The position numbers were made by a program, and so were the translations under genes. Below are positions 16,401-24,827 of a DNA stretch of 50,161 bases, piece after piece. The notes under the pieces were generated by a model. The model saw nothing but the letters and a program-made list of their open reading frames with translations. It made no database searches and was not told the DNA's origin. Location: assembly GCA_946221385.1 (NCBI GenBank), contig CAMIGX010000013.1, positions 1 through 50,161 of the forward strand, written 5' to 3'. The stretch's first letter is position 1. Each line of letters begins with the position of its first letter. This DNA comes from an uncultured Propionimicrobium sp. (GTDB lineage: Bacteria > Actinomycetota > Actinomycetes > Propionibacteriales > Propionibacteriaceae).

Positions 16401-17638
16401 ATAAGACCGCACGTCGAGCACGCGGCCTGCATAGATCCCCAGAGCTATTTCACGCGAGTTCGGAAAACGCTAGCCAAGCAGCTATTCGCCAGGCCGGAAG
16501 GAGAGCTATCGCGACTAAATTGGCTAGTTCTGCCCCGGGCATGCAAATGGCTTTCGACTTCGACGCGCCAGCTGAATCAGAAGAAGTTGGTGGCTGGGAT
16601 GGAAGTGAATTCGCCAATTTTGAGACAGCCAGTGACGGCTTAGCAGATCTCGACCCCGGCGAGCTCGATGACAAAGATCTCGACCCGGCAGATATCGGTC
16701 CAGCCGCGTCGTCGACATCGGCAGATCGAGTCTTCCGAGCGCCGAATGATGTGCGGATCTCTGGACTGCCAGAGATGGCTCTAGCGGAGCGGCTAGAAGC
16801 TGAACTGGACGTGCTGGGTATGGACGTCAGTGCGCACGTCATCGACTTCTATCGCGAATTCCTGACTGCGCTGGGTGCAGTCGATGCAGCCGAACTGATC
16901 AATCTCCGTAACAGCAGCGAGGTGTTCGTGGCAGGTGTCAAGGTCGCTACCCAGACCCCCGCGGTCAGATCTGGACGGCGCGTCGTCTTCTTGACTCTCG
17001 ATGACGGTACTGGCCCGTCAGATGCGACCTTCTTCGAAGACGTGCAAGGGCCTTACGCGAGCACCGTATTTGGTTCCTGGCTGCTAGTAGTACGCGGTGA
17101 GGTACGTCGAACTGGTCCACGCGGCATTTCGCTGCTGGCCACCGGCGCTTGGGATCTGGGGCTGTTATTTGAAAACTGGCGGCAGCTGCTGGCTGATGGC
17201 TGCACCCAACGACAAGCTGCTGAACTGATCAAGGCCGATTTCGCGCCGCCAGCGCCACGTCGACGACCCACCAGGGTGCCGCCGCTAGATCCGCTGGAGG
17301 AGTCGTCCCAGCCCGAACAGACCACCGCTTACCCCAGTGCAGCGACACGAGCCGCCCAGCAGCCAGCCGCCGCTGCTTCCGGAGCTGAATCCCCACCCTC
17401 AGCTGAAATGCCTAATCGCGCCGAAAATGACGGGTCCGCTGCGAGTAGTCCTGACGCACCCAGCTCGCGACCGAGCGAACCGGACACCGCGCATGGACGA
17501 GCTGCTGGCGGCATGGGACGACGCGTACTGCTGCATCCGACGGGGGTGCGGCAATCGCCATATGCCGATGTCGCGCCAGTGGGAGCTACTGCGCCGCGCA
17601 AGCTATGGCATTCCAGTCCAGGCAGCTCAGGCTATTGA
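13478..17638 (+). CDS. dnaE2: Error-prone DNA polymerase III alpha, DnaE2
   Basis: SOS-inducible C-family polymerase of 1386 residues for translesion synthesis and induced mutagenesis. The N-terminal PHP domain begins FTHLRVASAYSMKYGA, which is DnaE2-like. The palm aspartates lie in PDIDLDVES at 447-455 (D448, D450, D452). The helix-hairpin-helix and OB-fold region follows an acidic linker (about 1032-1085, rich in D/E). QMAFDF at 1023-1028 is a candidate beta-clamp motif. A Pro/Ala/Ser-rich stretch precedes the conserved DnaE2 tail KLWHSSPGSSG. It is longer than most DnaE2 proteins because of the acidic linker and the tail. I start at ATG 13478, 2 nt after the DUF6504 stop; the frame is open further upstream, but that part overlaps DUF6504 in another frame. 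Confidence 0.93.
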   Translation: MNDFTHLRVASAYSMKYGAAQPSELVAAAAELGMSSLALTDRDGLYGAIRFTKACLRHGLQPIIGVDLAVDFSPGHRLTKIGKAPTAAKGGNSDELWRAQHSGQDSCLGLPRVVVLARPGGGWGALCQLVSAVQLAGQRGEPIASIDQIARFTAGGKLVVLLGADSEFGMAVADRREDLALIELARWRTLLDPGQLFVACCDHGVVEHSGSGWSPTSTAHAAGMLRLADQQGVPAVLTNQVRMANPSQAELCDVLDATRRLLPLGRRSLDRRNGAAWLKSAAQMGRVADAIAQRVGGPDAHGRAIKLLDDTAQLASSCVLDPAADVGLGQLHLPEASRFGASQGELSALLRARCEGAVNARYGRAEQAVLGRLDEELAVICELGFEAYFLTVAEVVEMIRDMGIRCAARGSGAGSLVNYLLGISGVEPLSHGLIMERFLSPLRQALPDIDLDVESARRTEIYTQILANFGAERVACMAMIDTYRVRHAVRDVGAALSLPPAEIDAIAKAFPHIRARDARAALRDLPELRNLGLAEPRFEQFFQLVEALDGLPRHVSLHPCGVLLSDATLGQRTPLEASLAGFPMSQFDKDDVEDLGLLKLDILGIRMQSAMAHCLTEIDRTEGQAEVPDIDQLAPFDDQPTYAMIQHAQTLGCFQIESPGQRELVGKFGPQTFEDLIIDISMFRPGPINTDMVVPFLNARQGWTRPRYLHPDFEPILAETEGIVVFHEQVIKLIAAVTGCSLARADEARRALGDWDGQQETKQWLVPQALARGYSAKLVERVWEVLAGFASFGFCKAHAAAFALPTYQSAWLKRHWPAHFLAGILTHDPGMYPKRLLLEEARRMGIAILGMDVNRCGAEYRVERITPPAPVEPLASGLPDGSQWGIRMALSEVKGIAENDIKRIAAGQPYFSLTDFWTRAAVPAPSVENLIRVGAFDAMYGIAAGQFVGQKNNQVTRRDLLLTVQDLLRRDRVDNKTARRARGLHRSPELFHASSENASQAAIRQAGRRAIATKLASSAPGMQMAFDFDAPAESEEVGGWDGSEFANFETASDGLADLDPGELDDKDLDPADIGPAASSTSADRVFRAPNDVRISGLPEMALAERLEAELDVLGMDVSAHVIDFYREFLTALGAVDAAELINLRNSSEVFVAGVKVATQTPAVRSGRRVVFLTLDDGTGPSDATFFEDVQGPYASTVFGSWLLVVRGEVRRTGPRGISLLATGAWDLGLLFENWRQLLADGCTQRQAAELIKADFAPPAPRRRPTRVPPLDPLEESSQPEQTTAYPSAATRAAQQPAAAASGAESPPSAEMPNRAENDGSAASSPDAPSSRPSEPDTAHGRAAGGMGRRVLLHPTGVRQSPYADVAPVGATAPRKLWHSSPGSSGY

Positions 17639-17661
17639 TCGTCAAGCGGAGTGCTGAGCAG

Positions 17662-18846
17662 ATGGGGATGAAGCAGACTAATCGGGTCATCATGCATGTC
17701 GACATGGACGCTTTCTACGCTTCGGTCGAGATGGTACGCCGTCCCGAATTATGTGAGCGGCCAATGTATGTAGCCGGTGGTGAACGTGGCGTGGTCTTGT
17801 CGGCGAACTATCCGGCGCGCGCCTACGGAGTTGCCGGCGGCATGCCAGCTAGCCGGGCTCGACGGTTATGTCCCCAGGCCGTCATCATTCCGCCAGATCA
17901 TGACCGCTATGCCGAGGTCAGTGCAGGCGTGATGGCGATTTTGACTACCGTCACTGACCGGGTCGAAGTAGCCAGCATTGACGAAGCCTTCATGGACGTG
18001 ACGGGTGCGATTCGTCGGCTGGGGGAGCCCCGCTTGATCGCTGAACTGTTGCGCGCCCAGATCGTTGACGAGCAGCGCATCTGCTGTTCGGTGGGCATCG
18101 GGCCAAATAAATTGATCGCCAAAATGGCCAGCGCACAAGCAAAACCAGACGGCATGCTCGAAATCCGGCAAGACGAAATATTAAGTTTCTTACATCCCCT
18201 GCCCGTCTCGGCGATTTGGGGTGTCGGTGAAGTCACCACGGGACGGCTGAACAGTCTGGGGCTACGCAATATTGACGATCTCGCGCACACCCCGAAACAG
18301 ACCCTGCAGCGAGCGTTAGGTGACAATGCCGGTGGTTGGTTGGCTGATTTGGCTTGGGGCAGAGACGAACGACAAATCGCCGTCTGGCAGCCTGAACAAA
18401 GCGTCGGTTCCCAACACACATTCGCCCGGGACACCGACGACCCGAGGCTGATCTACCAAGAACTACTACGGCTGAGCGCGCGGGTCGCGGCCCGACTCAG
18501 ATCGTCAAATTGGTGCGCGCGCAGCGTCACGATTTCGGTGCGCTTTTCTGATTTCAAGACCATCACGCGCAGCGCTCAGCTGGCTAGCCCAAGTGACGTC
18601 ACCGACGAGATCTATGCCAAAGCAGTGCGGCTCTATGACTCTTTGCATCTGCAGCGGGCCAGGGTGCGTCGAGTAGGGGTGCGAGTCGAGGGGCTGGTAG
18701 CGGCCGCAGAGGCCTATCTGCAGCCCACCTTGGATGCCCCAGAACGTGGCATGCGAGAAGCTGAGCGGGCCGCAGATTTAGCTGCCTTGAAATTCGGGCC
18801 GAACGCAGTGCAACGCGCTAGCCTCACCGTGCCTGCTAAGGGCTAA
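17662..18846 (+). CDS. dinB: Y-family DNA polymerase IV, DinB
   Basis: A 394-residue translesion polymerase. The catalytic carboxylates are intact: D14 in MHVDMDAFYASVE and D107/E108 in SIDEAFMD. This separates it from ImuB, which has lost them. CSVGIGPNKLIAKMAS and the HhH region near WGVGEVTTGRLNSLG are typical DinB. The C-terminus keeps the actinobacterial DinB pattern (FGPNAVQRASL), but where I expect a clamp-binding QLTLD-like motif it reads LQPTLD. The gene starts 23 nt after dnaE2; ATGs at 17662 and 17668 are both possible and CGGAG lies upstream. Being in the LexA operon it should be damage-inducible. Confidence 0.92.
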   Translation: MGMKQTNRVIMHVDMDAFYASVEMVRRPELCERPMYVAGGERGVVLSANYPARAYGVAGGMPASRARRLCPQAVIIPPDHDRYAEVSAGVMAILTTVTDRVEVASIDEAFMDVTGAIRRLGEPRLIAELLRAQIVDEQRICCSVGIGPNKLIAKMASAQAKPDGMLEIRQDEILSFLHPLPVSAIWGVGEVTTGRLNSLGLRNIDDLAHTPKQTLQRALGDNAGGWLADLAWGRDERQIAVWQPEQSVGSQHTFARDTDDPRLIYQELLRLSARVAARLRSSNWCARSVTISVRFSDFKTITRSAQLASPSDVTDEIYAKAVRLYDSLHLQRARVRRVGVRVEGLVAAAEAYLQPTLDAPERGMREAERAADLAALKFGPNAVQRASLTVPAKG

Positions 18847-19030
18847 GCGCAAACGACATCCTGGAAGAATCGGTACGCCTTGCGCGTGGCCGCATCAGCC
18901 AGTATTGATCAGCGATACAGATGCCAGTGCCGCCGATCCCTATTGGCTATCGCTACGCGCATTGATCGCATGACACAGAGCAATGACTAGCTGAGCAACC
19001 AGCTGACGGCCGGATGATGCGGTTGTCGCT

Positions 19031-19399
19031 TTACAGGTCGCCTTCAGTGCGACGCCGCCAACGGTCTTCCATCCGTTCGCCCAACGGCGTGGTCTGCGGG
19101 GCTGGCTTTGGACGTGACGGCCTGCTGGATGCGTCAACTTTGCGCCAGCTGGTCAGGGCCAACACGGTCGAGCCGAACATCACGACGAAACCGATGATCG
19201 ACACGATCGGATGCCAGCTGATTCCCATCGCCAGCAAGATCAAGCCGAGCAGGAAAAACGCTCCAGCGATGCTCGCCTTGCGGCGTTCGACTTGATAGGT
19301 CGGAGCGCTCGCCATGGATTTGGCGAGCCTTGGATCGTCTTGGATCAGGGACGCTTCGAGTTGGTCGAGCAGTCGCTGCTCCTCCTCAGAAAGTGCCAT
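19031..19399 (-). CDS. DUF3040 membrane protein
   Basis: A 122-residue protein with the DUF3040 N-terminus MALSEEEQRLLDQLE and L-x-x-D-P-R-L-A at about 20-27, followed by two hydrophobic helices (about 45-61 and 63-85) and a basic, proline-rich C-terminal tail. The function is unknown. The family is actinobacterial and commonly sits a few genes upstream of mraZ, as here. GGAGG stands 4 nt before the ATG. The flanking gaps 18847-19030 and 19400-19509 hold nothing I recognise. Confidence 0.85.
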   Translation of the reverse strand: MALSEEEQRLLDQLEASLIQDDPRLAKSMASAPTYQVERRKASIAGAFFLLGLILLAMGISWHPIVSIIGFVVMFGSTVLALTSWRKVDASSRPSRPKPAPQTTPLGERMEDRWRRRTEGDL

Positions 19400-19509
19400 G
19401 CCACCTCCATAGCGTCGCGGGCTGACGTTGACCGTTTGGCATCAGTGTATGCAGCCTAGACCCTGAATCCAGAAAATCGATCCCCAGCACCAAACATCTC
19501 AGCAGTCAT

Positions 19510-21813
19510 TTATGGTTTGCCCGCTGCGTCGAGCTGGCGGATCTGAGCAGACCACAATGATGCGGGCCAAAGTCGCGCGGCGAGCCATCGTCGGCTGGGC
19601 GCTTCTTGCCACCAGCTCGCCGTCACCTGGGCTGCGTCTTGCTGGGCTTGGGCAGCTACTTCTCGCCATGCGGAGCTATCTGGCTGGCTCACATCTGCGT
19701 ACAAGGCCTGTTCTTGGGCAAGCGCCAGGCGGCGCAACGCCTGAGCGGTCTGTTTGTCCACGTCCTTGGTCAATGCCGCCGCGACAGCGCGCGGTGAAGC
19801 AGCCGGCCAAGTCATGCCGAGATCGATAGCGGTCGAAGCCACCTCCGTCCACGCGCCGCGAACAGCTTGTGGACCGCTCGACTTAGATCGCCGCGAACGG
19901 GCGCTTTGCCGCAACAGACTCGGGGTAGCCGCCAAGGCAGCGAGGATCAGTAGGCCAACCAGCCAGGCCCAAATCGTCGAATTTCGCTGTGCCTGCTGCT
20001 CTTGGCTCGGATCATCGTCCGCAATGCTCGGCGTCGACGGCGCTGCGCTCGGAGTCAGCGTCGGTTCGGGCAGCGGCTGGGGCTGAATCGGGGTCGGCTC
20101 GGGCAGCGACTGCTGTTCGGGCGAGGTATAAGCCGGCGCGGACGCGACACTGACGGTCGGTTCGAAACGAACCCAACCAAGATCTTCGAAGTAGAGCTCG
20201 GGCCAGGCGTGCATGTCATAGCTACGCACCTGATAAGAACCGTCCTCGAGCTGGGTGCCGGGCGTGAAGCCAATCGCGACCCGTGACGCAATCCCGAGTG
20301 TGCGGGCCAGCAAGGCCATAGCGCTGGCGTAATGGATGCAATAGCCGCTGCGCTCTTGGAACAAGAAATTCAGCATCAGACCGAAACCGGTGCCAGCCGG
20401 CGCGTTCAACGAATAGCTGAACCGGGTCTCGTCGCGCAAGAAATTCTGCAGCGCCAGCGCCTTCTGGCCATCGGTGGCCACACCTCCGGCGAGCTGAGTG
20501 GCTAATTGCTTAATTTCTACGGGCACATCATCAGGCACGGCCATCGTTTGTTCCGCGTCAGCGGGTACACCAGCGCGTGCATTGCTCAGCTGATCAAAGT
20601 TGGGTCCGCCGGTGGTGCTCTCCACGACATATTTCAATCCCGCAGTGTGGCGCTCGGAAGCTCGTGCCGTCGACAGCACCGTCAACGTCAACGGATCAAA
20701 AGACCAGCGGCCCTCGACCTCCCAGCGCAGTGGTGCGTAGGGGGCTGGCAGATAAATCGTGTCGAAATCATCCAACTCGATCTCGGTCTTGACCGCCGGG
20801 ATCGCATAGCTCAAGCCGGGTACCTGCTCCGGGTAGCCACGCTGCAATTTCATGTCGCTGAGCGCCCAACCGCCCGATTGGACGTCGACCAGCGCTGTGG
20901 TGCGCAAATAGACCCCACCAGCTTGGTTCGTGCGATAGCGCAAGAGCGGCAAATTTTCTGCACGACGCAAGCTTTGGTGTAGCCGAATCGTCGGGTCGCT
21001 CAACTCAATTGGCCCGCGCTGCAGCTCGCTGAAGTCGACCCGCGGAGTAGCATTCGGCGGCACGCTCAACCCGACGATCAAAGCTAGTGCCAGCGCCGGC
21101 GTCAACAACCAGGCAGCAGCTGAAATCATGGGGCCGCTGGCGAAACCGAACCGCTGGCCTTTTCGAGCTGTCCTTGCTCGTCCTTCGACGGATCGCGACT
21201 TGGATGGGTGCGTGTCCTCGGTTTGCTGATCAGCAGGTACCAGATTTCCCCACTCGAAACTGCGCTGCCTGGTCGCGGCGAGCGCCAGGATCGCCCAGGA
21301 CATCAGCATTGCGACGAAAGACCAGGCGGGAATACTGGCATGTGGCACGAACACCACGACCAGCATGGGGGTGATCATCACTAGCAAACTAGCGACCACG
21401 AATCGGCCAGCGACAAAGAAAATGTCGGTCAACAAGGCGACCAGCACACCGATCAACAGCAAGAAGATCAGCACCCCGTCATGGGGCGCCATCGGCGCGG
21501 TCTGACCCTCCATATGATCGATGGCGCTCAAAGACAGTGCCCGCGTGCGTTCCCAGAAACCGCCGGTGTAGTTGCGGCCCGCCCAAGCGATCGCCGCAAA
21601 GCCACCCACCAGCCAGATCGCCAAGCTGATCAAGCTAGCAGTCAACACATGACGGCCGCGCCAACGAATGCCCAAGCCAGCCGCAGCTGAACACGAGGCG
21701 ATCGCCAGTAAACCGATCAGCAGGCGTCGGTCGGCTGCCAACTGGAGCAGTGCCAGATTGGCGCATAGCGCGCCCAACGCAGCCCAAATGCTGTTGCGAG
21801 CAGCTGAACTCAT
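19510..21813 (-). CDS. TgpA-type transglutaminase-like membrane protein
   Basis: A 767-residue protein with about six N-terminal transmembrane helices (within 1-250), a large extracytoplasmic region with a transglutaminase-like core, and one helix near residue 620 followed by a cytoplasmic tail. The core has C492 in GYCIHYASAMALLAR and H535 in DMHAWPELYF, followed by GWVRFEPT, where glutamate replaces the common aspartate. A Pro/Glu/Ser-rich linker precedes the last helix. It overlaps the upstream DUF58 gene by 4 nt (ATGA) and completes a moxR-DUF58-tgpA operon. Such operons are widespread; they are thought to process or assemble envelope proteins, but the substrate is unknown. Confidence 0.88.
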   Translation of the reverse strand: MSSAARNSIWAALGALCANLALLQLAADRRLLIGLLAIASCSAAAGLGIRWRGRHVLTASLISLAIWLVGGFAAIAWAGRNYTGGFWERTRALSLSAIDHMEGQTAPMAPHDGVLIFLLLIGVLVALLTDIFFVAGRFVVASLLVMITPMLVVVFVPHASIPAWSFVAMLMSWAILALAATRQRSFEWGNLVPADQQTEDTHPSKSRSVEGRARTARKGQRFGFASGPMISAAAWLLTPALALALIVGLSVPPNATPRVDFSELQRGPIELSDPTIRLHQSLRRAENLPLLRYRTNQAGGVYLRTTALVDVQSGGWALSDMKLQRGYPEQVPGLSYAIPAVKTEIELDDFDTIYLPAPYAPLRWEVEGRWSFDPLTLTVLSTARASERHTAGLKYVVESTTGGPNFDQLSNARAGVPADAEQTMAVPDDVPVEIKQLATQLAGGVATDGQKALALQNFLRDETRFSYSLNAPAGTGFGLMLNFLFQERSGYCIHYASAMALLARTLGIASRVAIGFTPGTQLEDGSYQVRSYDMHAWPELYFEDLGWVRFEPTVSVASAPAYTSPEQQSLPEPTPIQPQPLPEPTLTPSAAPSTPSIADDDPSQEQQAQRNSTIWAWLVGLLILAALAATPSLLRQSARSRRSKSSGPQAVRGAWTEVASTAIDLGMTWPAASPRAVAAALTKDVDKQTAQALRRLALAQEQALYADVSQPDSSAWREVAAQAQQDAAQVTASWWQEAPSRRWLAARLWPASLWSAQIRQLDAAGKP

Positions 21814-23051
21814 GAACGCCTCCCCGCTCCCGCGACACGGCTTCGAGCTTCACTGATCAAATCTGTCCCGTCCTGCATTTCAAGCACCCGCCAGCCCAGC
21901 TGGCGCACTTCGTCAGCTGCTGCGGCAGCCGCTTCGAGTGACGGATAGGCCGAGCAAATTAAGACCGCTAAACCAGGCGACAGCTCGCCAGCGATCTCTT
22001 GCAGATCTGACTGATGCACTGCGCCTAAGACCAATACCGTCCGCTCGAATCGAACTCGCCCAGCCGCATCGGTCAGTAGTTGCTCGGCCTCGGTCAGCTC
22101 GATGTCGACCATGCGTTCGAGCAGCGGGTCGCCGTCAGCATCGGCGTGGCTGAGTTGATGGCGATGGGAGTCATAGAGCTGGCCGCTGACATCGTCGACG
22201 ATGACCCGTTGGCCGCCAGCGCGCAGCGAAATTGCGATTGACGCGGCCGCCGAGATCGCCAGTTCGAGGCTGCCGTCAGCACCTTCACCGCGATGCCGGC
22301 TTGCCCGATCGTCGAGAATGACGCGGGCTCTTGGCTGATCGGCTTGCTCTTCGCGGCGCACCATGAGTTCGCCGAACTTCGCCGTCGAACGCCAATGCAC
22401 TCGACGTACATCGTCACCCATCCGATAGTCCCGCAGCAGCACGTCATCTTGGCCGAGCGCGCCCGAACGCAGCAGACTCTCGTCGACTTGTTGGCCAGCG
22501 TTGACGCTGCGAATCCCGGGTAGCTCAAAAATTCGTGGATAGACGACCAGCGGCGAGATCGACTGGATCGTCGCGATTCGTCGGCTCAGGCCGAACGGAT
22601 CGCTGAGACCGGCCAGTAGCGGCCCCACTTCGTAACGGCCGCGGCGGGTCGGGGTCAGCTGATAGCTCAAGGCCTGTTGCCAACTGCCGCCTGCCGGTAC
22701 CGACAGTGCGAATCTCGGATTGACTCCCAAAGCCGCTGGCAGCTGCTCTTCAAGGCTGGTCAAGATTGGCAGCCCAAGACGTTTAGTGCTCAGGTCCAGC
22801 ACGACCAAGACTGGCTCAGCGACGCTCGCCTGGCGCGGCTCGCAACGGCGCTTCAACTGCAGACGACCTATCGGCAGCCGCGTCCACAAATATGCCAAGA
22901 GCGGCAACGCGAACAGCGCGACGGCGAGCCAGTAGGCCTCGCGCTGGTTGGTCAACCAGGCCACCAGCAGCACGCACGTCGCGACGACTAGGACGCTGAC
23001 GCCGCGCCCGGTAAACGGTCGGCGTCGAGTCTCCACTGCGGGCACGTTCAC
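21810..23051 (-). CDS. DUF58 domain protein
   Basis: A 413-residue protein with two N-terminal hydrophobic helices (about 18-58) and the DUF58 core, marked by RSGALGQDDVLLRDYRMGDD and then VHWRSTAKFGELMVRREE, typical of the family. The C-terminal part resembles a von Willebrand A-like fold (VILDDRASR). DUF58 proteins are usually encoded between a MoxR AAA+ ATPase and a TgpA protein and probably act with them as a membrane-linked assembly complex. Here both neighbours are present with 4-nt overlaps on each side, so the three are cotranscribed and translationally coupled. Confidence 0.88.
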   Translation of the reverse strand: MNVPAVETRRRPFTGRGVSVLVVATCVLLVAWLTNQREAYWLAVALFALPLLAYLWTRLPIGRLQLKRRCEPRQASVAEPVLVVLDLSTKRLGLPILTSLEEQLPAALGVNPRFALSVPAGGSWQQALSYQLTPTRRGRYEVGPLLAGLSDPFGLSRRIATIQSISPLVVYPRIFELPGIRSVNAGQQVDESLLRSGALGQDDVLLRDYRMGDDVRRVHWRSTAKFGELMVRREEQADQPRARVILDDRASRHRGEGADGSLELAISAAASIAISLRAGGQRVIVDDVSGQLYDSHRHQLSHADADGDPLLERMVDIELTEAEQLLTDAAGRVRFERTVLVLGAVHQSDLQEIAGELSPGLAVLICSAYPSLEAAAAAADEVRQLGWRVLEMQDGTDLISEARSRVAGAGRRS

Positions 23052-24076
23052 CTGGTCTGCGGTACAGGGACGGCGCGAGCCAACTGCCGGACCAGTTCAT
23101 TGGTGTCGGCGCCGGCGGCCTTAGCTGCCGGCAGCAGCCGGTGCGCCAAGACCGGCTCGGCCAGCGCCAAGACATCATCGGGGGTCACATAATTGCGGCC
23201 CTGCAGGGCTGCCCGGGAACGCGCAGCGCGCAATAGATGTAGACCCGCGCGCGGTGATGCGCCCAGCCGCAGCTGCTCAGTCGAACGCGTCGCCTCGATG
23301 ATGTCCAAGATGAAGCCTTTGACGTTGTCAGCGACATAGACCTTGTTGATCTCGGCCATGCAGCGCACGACGCTGGCTGCGTCGGTGACCGCAGTGAGCT
23401 CGGCTAGCGGATTCGCTGCGCCGTGCGCGTCCAACATTTCTAGCTCGGCGCTGCGAGGCGGATAACCCATTTCGATGCATGCCATGAAGCGGTCGCGTTG
23501 CGCCTCAGGCAGCGGATAGGTGCCTTCCATCTCAATCGGGTTCTGCGTAGCAATGACGATGAATGGCGCTGGCAGCTGCATCGTGGTGCCATCGACGGAA
23601 ATCTGCTGCTCGGCCATCGCCTCCAGCAGAGCTGATTGCGTCTTGGGCGAGGCACGGTTGATCTCGTCACCGAGCACCACATTGGCGAAAATACCGCCAG
23701 CTTTGAATTCGAATTCACGGGTCTGCTGGTTGAACACCGAGACACCAATGACGTCGCTGGGCAGCAGGTCGGGGGTGAATTGGATGCGACGGACGGTCGC
23801 GTCCAGGGATTTACCGAGGGCCTTGGCCAGCATCGTCTTGCCGACGCCGGGAACGTCTTGGACCAGCAGATGCCCGCCAGCAAATAGCACCGTGAGCATG
23901 GTGTCGATCTGCTCACGCTTGCCTTCAATGACGGTTTCGATCGCGCCGCGCATGCGCTCAGCAACACGCTGCACGTACTCGATGCCTTCGGAGTTGTTGT
24001 CGTCGGGGGTCGCCGAGGTGAATTCGGGCGCCGCGATGGCGCGGGCTGGTCGGCTGGGCTGCACGGTTGGTTCCAC
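23048..24076 (-). CDS. moxR: MoxR-family AAA+ ATPase
   Basis: A 342-residue cytosolic AAA+ ATPase. The Walker A is in VPGVGKTMLAKALG, the Walker B in VVLGDEINRASPKTQSALLEAM (glutamate following DE), and the sensor region is ATQNPIEMEGTYPLPEAQRDRF, all diagnostic of MoxR. The C-terminal lid contains GASPRAGLHLLRAARSRA. MoxR proteins act as chaperone-like factors for VWA/DUF58 partners, which here are encoded immediately downstream. The first 30 residues are polar. GTG start with AAGGA 6 nt upstream. It is the first gene of the operon and is divergent from mraZ. Confidence 0.92.
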   Translation of the reverse strand: MEPTVQPSRPARAIAAPEFTSATPDDNNSEGIEYVQRVAERMRGAIETVIEGKREQIDTMLTVLFAGGHLLVQDVPGVGKTMLAKALGKSLDATVRRIQFTPDLLPSDVIGVSVFNQQTREFEFKAGGIFANVVLGDEINRASPKTQSALLEAMAEQQISVDGTTMQLPAPFIVIATQNPIEMEGTYPLPEAQRDRFMACIEMGYPPRSAELEMLDAHGAANPLAELTAVTDAASVVRCMAEINKVYVADNVKGFILDIIEATRSTEQLRLGASPRAGLHLLRAARSRAALQGRNYVTPDDVLALAEPVLAHRLLPAAKAAGADTNELVRQLARAVPVPQTR

Positions 24077-24392
24077 AGCATTCCTTCGTCTGATGCGTCC
24101 AGGCTCGCCGATGCGTGATGGTCAGCAGCTGACGTCGTCAGTCACCGCGCAGAGCCGCCGGTAGCAGCGGCGGAGGCGAGTTGATCCGCTCGCCATCCTA
24201 AACCGTCTGGACGAATTCCCTTAGCGCGAAAGATTTTCCGAAATTTGCGTGTGTCTATGGCAGTTAAGGGGGATCAAATGGTGTGTTTTGGAGTAATGTG
24301 GAGCGAAATGGAGCAGATGGCCGTCTTGCGGGGCGAATTGTGGAGGCGAAACTGATCGCTTCGACGCGAACGTGGGGAAGGGGGTGGCCAGC
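24077..24392. other. moxR/mraZ divergent control region
   Basis: This 316-nt gap separates the minus-strand moxR operon from the dcw cluster. It must hold promoters for both. The only element I can assign is the MraZ operator at 24279-24313. No -10/-35 pair stands out. Confidence 0.6.
24279..24313 (+). promoter_or_regulatory. MraZ operator (MraZ box)
   Basis: TGGAG occurs at 24289, 24299 and 24309, exactly 10 bp apart, with a degenerate copy TGGTG one period earlier at 24279. Regular 10-bp spaced TGGxx repeats upstream of mraZ are the known binding pattern of the MraZ ring, which autoregulates the dcw operon. The box ends 79 nt before the mraZ start. Confidence 0.85.
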
Positions 24393-24827
24393 ATGTTCTT
24401 GGGTACGTACACGCCAAAAATGGACGAGAAGGGCCGCATCTTCTTGCCAGCGAAGTTTCGTGATGAACTCGCTGACGGCTTGGTCATCACCCGGCACCAG
24501 GAGCGCTGTCTAGCGATCTACCCGACGGCGACGTTCGTCGCGATGACCCAGCAGGTCGCTCAAGCTCCGTCCACCATCAAGCAGGTCCGCGACTTCCAGC
24601 GCATGCTGGCCGCTGGCGCCAGCGATGAGGTGCCGGACAAGCAGGGTCGTTTGACGATCCCGCCGATGCTGCGCGAGTACGCGGGGCTGAGCAAGGACAT
24701 CGTCGTCATCGGCGCAATTAATCGCGTCGAAATTTGGGACGCTCAGGCCTGGCAAGACTACGAGGACGCCAACGAGGAGAGCTTCGCGGAGCTCAACGAG
24801 GTGGTGATCCAAGATGTCGTGCTCTGA
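24393..24827 (+). CDS. mraZ: Transcriptional regulator MraZ
   Basis: A 144-residue DNA-binding protein of the AbrB-like double-psi-barrel type, first gene of the dcw cluster. It has the two tandem MraZ half-domains, each with a D-x-K/Q-G-R pattern: MDEKGRIFLPAKFR (about 10-23) and PDKQGRLTIPPMLREYA. The frame opens at GTG 24372, but the family begins MFLGTYTPK, and GGGAAGGGGG lies about 9 nt upstream of that ATG, so I start at 24393. It should bind the TGGAG repeats upstream and tune its own operon. Confidence 0.93.
   Translation: MFLGTYTPKMDEKGRIFLPAKFRDELADGLVITRHQERCLAIYPTATFVAMTQQVAQAPSTIKQVRDFQRMLAAGASDEVPDKQGRLTIPPMLREYAGLSKDIVVIGAINRVEIWDAQAWQDYEDANEESFAELNEVVIQDVVL

Noticed and set aside
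19510..24076. moxR-DUF58-tgpA considered as a novel system
   Set aside because: This three-gene operon is widespread in actinobacteria upstream of dcw, and nothing here departs from the usual form.
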